DNA from: Eucommia ulmoides | Lineage: Eukaryota; Streptophyta; Magnoliopsida; Garryales; Eucommiaceae | Assembly (NCBI GenBank): GCA_016647705.1 | Contig: JAENRU010000484.1 | Span: forward strand, 1,178,001-1,242,000 | Length of the DNA: 64,000 nucleotides | Direction: 5' to 3' | In this document: piece after piece, positions 46,509-58,299 of the stretch | Layout of the letters: every line of letters starts with the position of its first letter | How positions within the stretch are numbered: the stretch's first letter is position 1 | The notes under the pieces: model-generated | Told to the model about the DNA's origin: nothing | The model's input: only the letters and a program-made list of their open reading frames with translations | Databases searched by the model: none | Translations under genes and position numbers: made by a program

Positions 46509-46788
46509 TTTTCAAACGTATTTTTTTATGTTTTTTTAAGGTTGATAAGGACAGGAGTACGATTTTCCAATTCCAAGTTGAACGACAACTCCAACGATTT
46601 CTAAGCTTCAAGGAACCACACAATTGGTCCACAAAGTGGAATATTATTCAATATCCATTTGCCAAAAAAAATAATAAAAAAATAACAGCCGCCTGTTTAA
46701 ATTGCAAAAACTCTTGTTTTAATATTTTTCTATTTGTTGTACATTTCGTGGAAAATTCATGGACCAAGAAAAGCACATTGTATTTCTC

Positions 46789-46800
46789 TTATATAAAAAG
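46789..46800 (+). promoter_or_regulatory. TATA box of the NLR gene (inferred)
   Basis: TTATATAAAAAG lies about 65 bp upstream of a purine-rich leader that ends at a GT donor (GAGAG/GTATGT, 46866). A matching acceptor (TTTTTTTCATATGCAG, AG at 48216-48217) sits two bases before the NLR start codon at 48220. The leader exon thus spans roughly 46825-46865 and the leader intron 46866-48217. This is inferred from sequence only. Confidence 0.5.
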
Positions 46801-47383
46801 ACTTGGTGGTTTCTTCAGCAATCAATTGAGCAATCTATCAAAGAAGAGAAGAGAAGAGAAGAGAGGTATGTATGCTCAAAATCTTTTTCCTCCATTTGTT
46901 TATTTTAAACAGGGTTTTCCTTTTCTAATCATGAACTATGTTTTATTCAACAGTTCTTCAATTGTTGTAGCATTTGTTTGTAGCCTTCCACAAAAAGGTA
47001 CGTTTAATCGCCATGGATTATCTTAAGAATTCAATTTGAAACCCGCCCGAGCCCAAAATATGTCAACTCCATCTTCTATGCGATTAAATTGAAATAAAAC
47101 TAAAACATTAGGAAACAAAAGGGCAAATTCCCCGGAATACTCCACAGCGCCACTCCACTCCATGTGCTCCACTCTAGATTCAACATGTCTGTTTATTATA
47201 GTGGGTTTATACTTTTTTTTTTTTTTTTTCTGCCCCTTTTTTTGTTAATCAGATATTATTTTACAAATATTGTTTAACTCTATTGATAAACTTGTTTTGT
47301 GTGTAAAAATACTTTGCTATCCTTACGTTTTGTGCAAACTTTATACAATTAAAAAAGAGATAATTGGCTGGAAGTCCTAAATA

Positions 47384-47548
47384 AAAAGGTAGTCCAGTGC
47401 TACAAAGTTCCCGCTATGCACGGGGTCCGGGGAAGGGTCTATTGTACGCAACCTTACCCTGTTTTTTTTTTTTTTTTGCAAGAAGCTATTTTCACAACTC
47501 AAACTCGTGACCTCCAGGTCACATGGCGCCAACTCATACTGTTGCATC
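47384..47548 (-). mobile_element. Au-type SINE, copy 1 (in the NLR leader intron)
   Basis: On the minus strand it carries the tRNA-like promoter boxes (GTTGGCGCCATGTGACCTGG and GGTCACGAGTTTGAGT) and the Au-SINE body ending CCCCGTGCATAGCGGGAAC. A perfect 14-bp target duplication GGAAGTCCTAAATA flanks it (47370-47383 and 47549-47562). A T-run of 16 bases interrupts the middle (plus strand). Confidence 0.85.
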
Positions 47549-48489
47549 GGAAGTCCTAAATAATAGACTTAATTTAAAAAAAAAAAAAAAAACTGCTTAA
47601 AATATAAGTTTTGAATTATTCTCTTAAGTTGGATTTTGGTTTGATTTTAATCCCGTATTGTAAGAATTGTAGAAAAAACTTGGTGAGTAAATTCGTATTA
47701 TAGTGAATATTTGTTAAATATAACAAATATTAGTTATAATTTAATAATTGTTAAATTTTTTATTATATTTTTAGTTACATGTATTTATGTAATATTAGTT
47801 ACATGTCATAATTGTATATAATATTTATTTGTGACATTTAATAAATATTACACAAAATAATTTAATATTAATTATATATATATTTGTGTACATTTAGTTA
47901 CATGTAATTAGATTAAAAATAATTCATTAGAAAAATAAATTAAATATTCTATTCTTAAGGGTATAAATATATTTTTAGTATTTTTTTTGGGTGAAAAAAA
48001 CTCTCCTTTATATTCTTTAAAAATTTAGAATAAAAAATTGATTATAAAATTGTGCATTTTCCATTCTATTGTCTGTCTTCGTTTTCCTGTCCATCTTCAT
48101 TTTTCTGTCCTTAATTTTTCCATTAAAATATGTAAACACCATTTTTTATGGGACCAATTTGAAACAAAACTGAAACATTAGAGACAAAAGTGAAAATGTT
48201 TTTTTTTTCATATGCAGCAATGGAGACGATAATAGCTGAAGTTTTGGTTACTGCTGGTACGGAGATTATCGTGAAGAAAATGATTTCTCTCGCAACTGAA
48301 GATAGCAGCCGTGCAAAGCTCGAAGACACTCTTGATAAGATTGAAGACGTGTTAGGTGATGCCGAAGCTCGGACTGTCAGGCGCCTGAAACGCGTAGCTG
48401 ACAAGGCCGAAGGTGTGTTAGATGAGATCGCTGACGAAATTCACGGGCTTAAGGTGGAGATCCGTGATCAGATGAAAAAGAAATTTATG

Positions 48490-51400
48490 CAGTGGTAGAA
48501 AAAGGCCTTTCTATCACGCTTACTAAAAATAATTTATTTCGTTTTTTAAATGAACTGTGATTGTAATAATATGAATGAGATATAATCTTGTTTGAAATTT
48601 ATTATGTGATAAAAAATATTTTTTATCTCACTATTTTAATAAATCATGATAATAAGGTGATATTGTTATCACATTTATTATTTATAAGCATGATTAATTG
48701 ATTTTTAGCGCTGCACTGAACTTAAACAAACAAAAAAAAGGCGTTGCTCTAATTTGGTGTTCCCGCTCATCTGGTCCAAATCGTTGAAGAATTTAGGGGT
48801 TCCATCTCCTTCATCAACCCTAGTAGCCGCCCCTATTTCGTGTTCTTCGCTCTTATCTGAACCGAAGCCATTCTCTCTCTCTCTCTGCCTCCAATCTGAA
48901 CTAAAGCCTTTCTCTCGATCTCTCTCACGATCTCTGCCTTCTCTCTTTTCCCTGCTCTCGCAATCTAACCTAAACCAAAACCAAGAAATCTCACGTTGCT
49001 GCTCTCAATTCGCCGGCCACTGCGATTCTCTACTCGATTCGCCACTGTGCTGACTAATTAAAAGTCGCGGTTATACATGAAATAGTTGGTGCGGCTCCTC
49101 ATGTTTAGCCCTAATTTTCTCTCATCCACAATTTATCATCATTGTAGGTTTTCTCTCTTTCCCGACTGAAGTGAGCAAAATTCGAAGCCATAAACTGATA
49201 CAATGGCACTGATTTAGGGTTCCTCCGACTAAACTGATAAAAAAATCCGACCAAGGCGATAGCGACTCCATCTCAGTTCTCGGTACTGCTTTGACGGTGG
49301 AGAAAGACCCCAGTCGATTCGCGACTATGAATCATCTACATGACAATGGAAAGACATCGAAGGCTGGAGAAGTAGACGAAATCTTGCTGGGTCAAAAAGA
49401 CGAGTCAGAGAGACCTGTAAGTGCTCTCTCAATTTTTCCCAATACAATACGTCTTTCCTCTCGAACCCCAACTCTGGTTAGTTATATTAACATATACAAT
49501 CGTTGATTCGAAAATGGATTTGGTAACCCTGATTTTATGTTCTGAAATTGTTGCTGCTATGGACATACATTCTGCTCTATTTCTATTATGTTCCCAATTT
49601 ATGTTTCCAGATTTCTGTTTTATTTTTGCTATATTCTCAGTTTCAGTTCCGTTCTGTTCTCAGTTCCATTGATGAAGTTATTAAATTTTCTAATTAGTTT
49701 GTTTATTTTTCAATTTTATAGGAAATTTGTAGCACAATTGGCAAATAATCAAGAATACCCAGAGGTAAAATATTTATTTCATTATGAAATCTAATTAATT
49801 TGGGTTGTTTTGATATTATTGATTGCAATCAAATGTAAAATGAAATATCTTCTACATATTTTGATTAGGATTGTTGCTCGTTGAATTAAAATATTTGTTT
49901 AATATCTTCTAGTTGCTACCTGTTGAATGTCTGCTGAAGTAAAACATCTGTTGAATTCTTGCTTGTTGAATGTCTCAAATAAGAATCTGTTAGGAGAAAT
50001 TGTCCTTGTATTTATGTTACATTCAACTCATCATTTTGATTTAGCAGATGGTCCTTACATTTATTCTTATAATTTTCTAGCGATATTTGACATAGGTTTT
50101 TTGTTTCTCCTAACAGATTTTCTTTTCTGGAGACAATATGCAATGATAAGCATATTATTGAAAGAAGTATACATCTCAATGATTCAACAAAGCCCAGCTT
50201 ATGCGGAAGAGTATGTTTGTGAACTCAAATTATTGACCTCTTATGCCTAGGGATGATTATGTAGTAATTGGTGGTGTTCTAGAGGCTAGATTTTGAAGCT
50301 GGATATCAAGACTTCAAAAATCGCCTTGATAATTATGAGAAAGTAGTTTCTTAAACATACTTATGATAATTATTATTCTTGCGATAAATTATTCTATCAT
50401 AATTACTATTTTTTTGCCATTAGATTTATGAGCCAGTAAAGAAATAATCATATATCAGTTTTTTGTTTTTGGTTGAGATTGTATAATCTTACGGGTTTTT
50501 TTGTGCAGGGAAAATGATGCCAAGCAGTCAATGAGCCACACCATTTCAGATTCTGCTAGTATGCATGCATTTGTTCTATCAGGATCGTTAAGAACTTAAA
50601 GCTCATCTTGGATATTAAAAGTTCGAACTAATTTTAATTACTTTATATAGAAGGGTACTCCTGCATTTGACATTTTGAAGTGAATGTAAAAATAAATTAT
50701 AACTTTCTTGAATGTTGTAGTGATTCTGATCCAAATATGTATGTTAAGTTTTACTTCTGGTTTGGTTGTATAGTGCTAGCATGTGGTAACAACAATTTTT
50801 TCCCTATATCATCCAGAAGTGTGCTCTAGATTTACTTTTTGGGATGTGTGATATTTCTAACGAGAAGGACATTGTTGAAGAATTATTGCAGGTGCACAGT
50901 CCTTGAACCTTGATTAATGATATGTAATTTTGATAATAGCATGTGAGGAACTGTAATAGAACAAAACTTCTCTCTGTAGGAAACTTACTGTGATATATTG
51001 GTAAAAAGTACAAATCTGATCTCCCAAATCTGTTTCAAGAATTTGGACAATGATTTTGACATTTTCGTATTCTTATGAAATCATACGCAGTAATTTCAAT
51101 GTTCCCTAACATTGAAGTAATATGTGATTAAGTTTATGTATTTAGACGATTTAATACATATGTTTAGCTCATGTTTTTCTTGTGTTTTGAACATCGCTGC
51201 TGTCTTTGCTAGCCTGTTGTCCGAGTTTGGTAAACTTTTACATCCAACCATGATATGATGCTTCTTATCTACCACTTATTGTGCATGCAAAATTTCAATA
51301 AATGTGATTATAATGGCATTTTTTTAGCTAATTTTTTTTTCTTGCATTTTTTTTTTTTTTTTTTGTAACTGCAAGTTTATTTTTTCCTAGTAGTGTTTTT

Positions 51401-52054
51401 TTAAGTTGCAAGTGTATTTTTCAATTTAATGTTTTTTTTAGCTGCAGAACTTCATTTTTGAATCACACGATGGCAAAAGCTAGTTGAACTTCACCTTTGG
51501 ATACTCTACGACCGAGACATTGGTAGATTAGTTCATCATAAGTTAGTTATTATTATTTGTTTTATACTTGATAGAAATTTTACATTATAGATATTTATAT
51601 TTATAGAAATTCAAGTTTATGATTTTTGTATTAAAGATAATGTTGTGTTTTTTTATGTTGACATAGAATTCTTATGTTATGCAAAATTCATTTTTAGTTA
51701 TTTTATAGTATTTTTATAAAATTGTGTTTTTTTTTTTAATATATATATATGAGAAACTATCACAGTTTTTTAATGTGATAGAAAATAGGGTAACAATCTC
51801 GGCTTGATACAAAATTGAGATAGATAGTGTCCAAATAATCACGTTTGTTTTAATTTCATCACATATATATGATCTTTTAATCACATTTGAAAACCGAGAT
51901 ATAAAAGTCTACCATCTCGATTTTTAACTGTGATTAAAAGTCTTCCATCTCGATTTTTAATTGTGATAAAAAGTCTACTTTTAATCACACTGCATACTAC
52001 CACGGTTTGATTTGGGATCAAAAACCGTGATAAAAATGTTTTTTTCTAGTAGTG
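48490..52054. mobile_element. CACTA DNA transposon, non-autonomous, inserted in the NLR coiled-coil exon
   Basis: The right end reads TTTTTTTCTAGTAGTG, the reverse complement of the classic CACTACTAGAAAAA terminus. The left end is CAGTGGTAGAAAAAGG, a CACTGGTAGAAAAA-type terminus with C changed to G at position 3. A perfect 3-bp duplication ATG flanks it (48487-48489 and 52055-52057), as CACTA elements make. Sub-terminal repeats such as CATCTCGATTTTTAACTGTGATTAAAAG occur in tandem near the right end (51900-52000), with matching GTGATTG/ATCAC words near the left. The 3.57 kb interior has no recognisable TNP2 transposase; a CT-rich segment at 48840-49060 resembles a gene 5' leader and may be captured host DNA. 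Confidence 0.88.
48740..49520 (+). other. Possible captured host sequence inside the CACTA element
   Basis: This part is richer in C and T than the rest of the element, with repeated CTCTCTCTC, CCAATCTGAAC and CTAAAGCC words, and then a short frame (49291-49500, MTVEKDPSRFATMN). It resembles a transduplicated 5' UTR with a first exon ending at a GT (after GAGAGACCT). I recognise no protein family. Confidence 0.3.
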
Positions 52055-55000
52055 ATGGTTCTTCAAAACGTCTGACCTGATTGAGAAAGTTTTCCGTCAG
52101 AATATGGCTAATAAAATTAAGAACATCAATTCATCATTGACTAAGATTAGCAAACAACACGTGATTTCGGACTGCATAAGAGAGGTGTAGAGATGGCCTC
52201 TCCTCCAGCAGTCACTTTAGACCGAGAGACCGACTCTTTTATTTTCAAGCCGAAGGTGGTAGGAAGGGAACGTGATGTACTGAAAATAGCTGAAATGTTA
52301 ACAAATCAAGAAGATCTCTCTGTCATTCCCATTGTGGGAATGGGTGGCATTGGGAAGACAACTTTAGCTAAGTTGGTCTATAACAATGAGCAGGTAGAAA
52401 CTCAGTTTGATCTGAGAGTTTGGGTTTGTGTATCTAAGAACTTTGATGTCACCACGCTTTTAAAAGAGATTCTCCAAGATCTAACAAACAATGGGTGCCA
52501 GGTAAACAATAGGAATGCCATACTCAAAAGCCTTAGTCAAGAGTTGAAAGAGAAAAGATATTTGCTCATACTTGATGACGTGTGGAACGAAGTTCCTTCC
52601 AAATGGGATGATTTTAGGACTTGTTTGTTAGCAGTTAATGCAATGAAAGGGAGCAACATTTTGGTGACAACACATAGCCTACAAGTAGCATCAATCATGG
52701 AAACACGGCCCGAGTATTGTATAGATAAATTGTCGAGAGAAGATTGTTGGTCCATATTTCGGGGAAAAGCATTTGGAAATGGAAGACCTCTAATGACTTC
52801 TGAACTGGAGTCCATAGGGAAAGAAATTGTGGATAGGTGTAAAGGTGTGCCGCTGGCAGTGAAGGTAGCGGGGGGTTTGATGCACTCAAAGAATGAGAGA
52901 TAAGAGTGATTATCCATTTTAAATAATGGAATGTGGGGTTTAGTTGGAGGAGAAAATGGAATATTCCCCATACTCAAAATGAGTTTCGATCATCAGTCAT
53001 CACCAACTATAAAACAATGTTTTGCTTATTGTGCAATTTTTCCCAAGGATTTCCCTATGGAAAAGGAAAAATTAATCTAGTTGTGGATGGCTTTGGGATA
53101 TCTTCAACCAAATGAAGGGAGCAATATGGAGATGGAGGATGTAGGCAATGCGTACTTAAAACATTTTCTGCAGAATTCACTGATTGAATATAAGGATGAC
53201 TATCGTGGCATTAAAAGTTATGTCATGCATGATTTGTTGCATGATCTCGCACAATCTATTTCAACATCTGAGTGCCTTATCGTAGATGATGGTAGAAGTA
53301 AGTTTCCTCATGTTCGACATTTAGCAAATTATTTTTATGGAGAAACAAATCATAGCATTTACAGGAAAAGTGCTGAAAGGCTGCATACATTATTCTTAAC
53401 AAGTGTTATCCCCAATGACATACTTGTGAATTGCAAATGTTTGCGTGTCTTAGATATTTCTTGGACTGATATCAAAAAGTTGCCACCTTCAATCGACAAG
53501 TTGGTTCACTTGAGATATCTTGACATATCATACAACAAATTCAAAAATTTGCCTGAATCCATTGGCAAACTGTACAATTTGCAGATGTTGAGAGTCAAAG
53601 GATGCCAGTACTTAGCAGAAATACCAAAAGGGGTGAGAAAATTATTCAACTTACGACATTTATATTTTGATGGGTGCTGTTACAATATTTTTAGCCCTTC
53701 TACGTGTGGATTAGCGATGCCTTTTGAGATAGGAAGGCTCACTAGCCTTCAAACTTTATCATATTTTAGAGTGGGAGAAGAGAAAGGTTTTCGAGTTGAA
53801 GAGTTGGGAAATTTAAGAAATCTTAGAGACAAGCTGTATATAAGTGATCTCAAATATGTGAGGGATAGAGAGGAAGCTGAAAAGGCAGATTTATTCCATA
53901 AGGACAAATTAGACAATCTGACATATGAATGGAATCGGGAAGGTTGTTGGAATGACACTAACACTGACACTGACACAGGTGCATTAGAAGGACTCCAGCC
54001 TTCCCCAAACCTGAAAGTCTTAGTGGTCAAAGGCTTCCCGGGTGACAGCTTCCCATCATGGATGATGAAGATGGTGGGTAGGAGTTTTAATGGTGCCTTG
54101 TTCCCACTCAACAACTTAGTGGATATCCTTTTGTCCGACTGTAAAAGATGTGAAGAAATCCCAATGCTAGGCCACCTATCACTTCTTCAAAAACTTTGTA
54201 TCGAATTCCTAGAGAGTGTCAAAATCATAGATGAATCATTCTATGGAATTTGTAATTGGAATGAGGTGAAGGCCTGCTTTCCTGGTTAGAAGAGTTTCTG
54301 TTTGATTGCACCCAATTGAAAACTGCTCCAACTCATATTTTGCATCTTAGGAAACTAAAGTATGAGGGGTTGAAAAGTAGCTTGCCATTAGAAAATATTT
54401 GTGGTCAGAAACTAACTACTCTGACGTCCCTCACAATATACGATATGCCAGAGCTCACATCCTTGCCACATGAAGTGTTTTAAAACAATAAACATCTGAA
54501 TGAATTGAAAATCGAGAAGTGTCCCACATTAACTCATGTGCCGGGCCTCAATACCATTCATCTCCGATCACTATGGATTATCAATTGCGAGAAGCTGTGC
54601 AACTTGTCAGAAGATGGTGTCTTGCTCACCCTTCCATCTCTTCATACGTTGGAAATAGAATGATGCCCTAATCTCAAGTCCATTCAGAGCATACAAAGCC
54701 TCACATCACTTGAAGATTTGACTATTCAAGATTGTCCAAATCTGATCTCTTTTCCAGATGTTTATGCAATGAGCTCTCTGTCTTTCTTAACAATTTCTGG
54801 TTGTGAGAAATTAACGTGTCTGCCAAGTGGCCTAGAATACAGCACATCACTTGAATATTTGACTATTTGAGATTGTCCATATCTGATCTCTTTTACAGAT
54901 ATTCGTGTAATGAGCTCTCTATCCACCTTAAAAATTTCCGGTTGTGAGAAATTGAATTCTTTGCCCAAGGGGCTACATTGCCTTACCCGCTTAGTCAATT

Positions 55001-55381
55001 TGAAAATTGGCCCCCTTCTCCAAGGAGCTCAGTTCTTTCCCGAGTGTTCAATTTGTCCAAAACTCACTTTGCAATGTAACTCTCACCGGTCGACCTCAGT
55101 GGGACTCAATCCCAGAGCATCTTCAACACTTGACTGCCCTAAGACAAATAACTATAAGGGAATTCGGAATGGAAGCTTTACCTGATTGGTTTGGGAATCT
55201 TGTATCGCTGGAAGACCTTCGTATATACGAATGCGAGAAATTGAAGTATCTCCCAAGAATTGAAGCTATGCGCCGCCTCACCAAATTGAAGTATCTATAC
55301 CTTGAGAACTGCCCCTTATTGGAAGAAAGATGCACCGAAGGAAGTGGCCCTGAATGGTCCAAGATTGCTCATATTGAATAA

Positions 55382-55709
55382 ATGATTAGCTAGAGAAGCT
55401 AAATCTTGAGGGTCTTCAACTAAAGTTACAGAAGTAAGTTGTGTGTTAGAATTGATCTTGTAGCTCTCCTAATTTTGGCATTTTCTATTTTCTCGTCGTT
55501 TTATTTTCTCACTCTATTATTACCTGTGCAGGTACAAGGATTTTTAGGCCAAAGAAATAAATTCCTCTTTGTGATACTGATACAAAAAGTATTACCGAAA
55601 AATGAAACTGCAATCAGCTTGGACATGGAATTGTTGTAAGAAATATATACGCACCCATCAATTTTTTAATACCACCATTCATTTATGCATATATATATAT
55701 ATATATATA
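55382..55709 (+). other. Region just downstream of the NLR stop
   Basis: It probably contains the 3' UTR. It reads into a GTAAGT donor-like site (55432) and a CTGTGCAG acceptor-like site (55522-55529), so the 3' UTR may be spliced. No coding signature is seen. Confidence 0.35.
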
Positions 55710-55888
55710 AAGAGCGACCCGGTGCTACAAAGCTCCCGTTATACGCGGAGTCCGGGGGAGGGTTGTACCATTTAGGTCTATTATACGCAGTCTTACCCTG
55801 TTTTTTTTGCAAGAGGCTGTTTCCACGACTCGAACCCGTAACCTCCAGGTCACATGGCGACAACTCTTACCGTTGCGCCAAGGCTCCT
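55710..55888 (-). mobile_element. Au-type SINE, copy 2
   Basis: On the minus strand it begins GGAGCCTTGGCGCAACGGTA (A box), has GTCATGTGACC-type sequence, the B box GGGTTCGAGTCG, then CAGGGTAAGACTGCGTATAA and CCCCCGGACTCCGCGTATAA. These are all Au-SINE landmarks. It sits in a (TA)n tract; TTATGCATATATATA on the left and TTATGCAAATATATA on the right are the probable target duplication. Confidence 0.85.
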
Positions 55889-55897
55889 CTTCTTATG

Positions 55898-55899
<2 letters not shown>

Positions 55900-55948
<49 letters not shown>
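55900..55948. repeat. (TA)n microsatellite at the SINE target
   Basis: About 24 AT units next to SINE copy 2. A shorter run of the same kind lies on the other side (55690-55708), so the SINE probably entered or duplicated this tract. Confidence 0.9.
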
Positions 55949-55950
<2 letters not shown>

Positions 55951-56225
55951 TTGAAAGGGTTTAAAATGTGGTGGAAAAAATAAACTAAATAAGAAAAATG
56001 AGACCATGATATAAAGTTGAGTAGCCAACTTTTTGCCTAGCATTGGGTTTAAATTGACATTGTTTGGACACCTACTCCATTTTGAATATTTTTTTATTTT
56101 TTAAAATAGTCCAAAATAAAATAGATTCCTAAAATAGTCGATAACAAAAATTAAAAAATTTGGGTGTGTTTATGCCTACGAAAGATGTTAGACACCCTAA
56201 GGCATTCACCAAAATTGACATATCA

Positions 56226-57078
56226 ATGTTCAAATTTAAATTATGGGGACAAAAGTGACATTTAAGACAAACTTAGGGGTAAAAAGTGTCAAACTTTGTT
56301 TTTCAATATTCTATCTCTCTCTCTCACACACACACCCATCATCTCTCTCTCTCACTCACATACACACACACACATTATCTTTCTCTTTCATAATTTTGTT
56401 AATTAATTTTCCAAGGTAGAAAGTGGGGAAGGTTGGAGTGGTCCAAGCCCCCAAGGTTGATATATTAGAAAGGTAAAGATTCTTCTTTTTTCTTTTAAGG
56501 TGTGCGTAAATTACTTAATTCAATTTATTTATTCAATTCAATTGGTCCAATCACAATTCATTTCCTTTAAAATTATATTCTTTAATACGCTCCTATTTGT
56601 TAACGCTTAAATTTCAACTGCTGAAATTTTTTAAACACTAAATTTTAAGTACTGAAAATATTTGAAACTTTGTTCGATAATATTAAATAAGTGTTAAATT
56701 TTTAAATGAGCATGTTCATTGTGACAATTAAGTAACACACATTTGTCTCAAAATAACAAATTAAAGAGTGGTCCCAAGAGGAGTGCATAAATTAGCAATC
56801 GACCCGGTCGAATTGGGCATTTTTTTGTAATTCTTTAAAATTTAGGAACTTATATTTTAGAGATAATTGATGGAATCTACTCATACCGAATTATTAAAAA
56901 AAACAAATGAGCAATTTAGTTCGGTCTTTATTAGATTTTATTGTAACCCTTGCTCTGATATGGATTGCATTGCTCACCGTCGCCACACCACTGTCGGTCA
57001 TTGGACTCCAATAGTTACCATTGTTGGCGATCGTTAGATTTTTTTCTAATTATATTGTCGGTGTAGAATCTATTTTTT
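56226..57078 (+). repeat. Dispersed long repeat, copy 2 (partner at 1582-2332)
   Basis: It shares the same order of blocks as 1582-2332, with a longer CA/CT microsatellite (56312-56375) and a small extra segment near 56465-56510. A piece of the TTAAGTGYTGAAATT family (56590-56710) lies within it, as in copy 1. Confidence 0.7.
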
Positions 57079-57239
57079 AGGGGAATTTATTATTTAGTCC
57101 TCCAAAAATGGGTAAATTAGAAGGGAATTTTTTTTTTTTTTTAATATAAATAACTAAGTTTATAGCTCTCAAAGAAAGTATATAAAAAAATCATTGACAA
57201 ATACCCTCACTATTTATTTTTATTTACGAGATATGTCAT

Positions 57240-57960
57240 TTTGTCAATCGCATGAATATTCACTTAATTTTTCACACCAAAATTTTAGTTTATTCAAATC
57301 AAAGTTCACTCGATGTTCACTTAAAAATTTTATGTGAATGTTCATTCAATATTCCGTGTCAAATGTTCATTCAATATTTTGTGTTAACTCAAAAAGTTCA
57401 AACCAATTGTTCACTCAAATGTTCACTCAACGAACTCGGTTTACATATTTGCCTCAACGTTTACGTATCAATGTTTACTCGATTTCGCTCAAAAAAATTA
57501 AGTGTGAATGTTCACTTAAATTTCAGGGCATTATTTTGATTTTTTCAAACCAATATTTATTCAATGTTCACTCAATATTTTTATGAGAACGTTCATTCAA
57601 TATTTCAAAACACTATTTTACTTCATTCAAATCGATGTTCACTCAAAAAATTTAAAACAACTGCTTACCCTAGAAATGGCATATGCGTGAATATTCACGC
57701 AATTTTGTGTTTTAACACAAGCATGAATGCTCAACTTTCCAGAACAAAAAATATTCACTCAAAAAATCAGATATGGAATTTACAGATCTAAAAAAAAAAA
57801 TTATGAATTTTTAGAATTTACAGTTTGTTTACGTATACGTGAACAAATGTATGCTCAAATTTTCACACTAATATGTTCACTCAAAAACTAGACCCCAAAA
57901 CATCCAGATCTAAAAATAACCAAGGTATAAACATTCAACGTCCACTTAATTTTTCAGAAC
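57240..57960. repeat. Region with many spaced TGTTCACTCAA-like motifs
   Basis: The word TGTTCACTCAA or one-base variants (ATTCACTTAA, GTTCATTCAA, ATTCACGCAA) occurs about 20 times in 700 bp at irregular spacing, mostly in the same orientation. Reading frames in this region are translations of the motif. Confidence 0.65.
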
Positions 57961-58203
57961 AAAGAAATTCAATTAAAAAATCAAAAAATTAAATACGAAA
58001 TTTCTAAATTTGAAAATCCAGATCTAGGAACCTAGATCTGCTAGAGAGAGAGAGAATGCGGTGAACGGAGATGACAAACGATGATTGGAGCTAATGAAAT
58101 GCGGTGACGGAGCTGAGGAACAACGAGTTCAGACGGTTGGACGAAAGCGTGACGAGGGCTAGACAACGATGGCGAGTAGCTTGGTTGGATGAAAACCCAT
58201 ATC

Positions 58204-58208
<5 letters not shown>

Positions 58209-58292
<84 letters not shown>
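58209..58292. repeat. (GA)n microsatellite, about 42 units
   Basis: An uninterrupted AG/GA run. It separates two low-complexity stretches with no recognisable protein on either strand. Confidence 0.95.
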
Positions 58293-58293
<1 letters not shown>

Positions 58294-58299
58294 AACTTG

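Larger units (their letters stand above)
48220..55381 (+). pseudogene. CC-NB-ARC-LRR (CNL) disease-resistance gene, broken
   Basis: The start codon at 48220 gives METIIAEVLVTAGTEIIVKK, an Rx-type coiled-coil start, continuing to GVLDEIADEIHGLKVEIR. A CACTA element (48490-52054) interrupts the coiled coil. Beyond it the coiled coil resumes (NMANKIKNINSSLTKI, about 52101-52150). NB-ARC follows: VVGRERDVLKIAEML, P-loop GMGGIGKTTLAK (about 52339-52374), YLLILDDVWNE (about 52560), GSNILVTTHS, KGVPLAV and VMHDLLHDLA (53221). Leucine-rich repeats run to 55381 (LPPSIDKLVHLRYLDIS, LPESIGKLYNLQML). CNL proteins are cytosolic immune receptors. In-frame stops at 52901, 52907, 53078, 54481, 54661 and 54868, and frameshifts near 52180, 54285 and 55010, show it cannot make a full receptor. 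Confidence 0.92.

Noticed and set aside
52193..52903. A separate small NB-ARC gene starting at the ATG at 52193
   Set aside because: The NB-ARC frame continues upstream into the coiled coil and downstream through in-frame stops into the LRRs, so this ATG is internal to the NLR pseudogene.
54762..54998. Minus-strand frame opposite the LRR region
   Set aside because: Shadow of the LRR repeats; the plus-strand frame explains the sequence.
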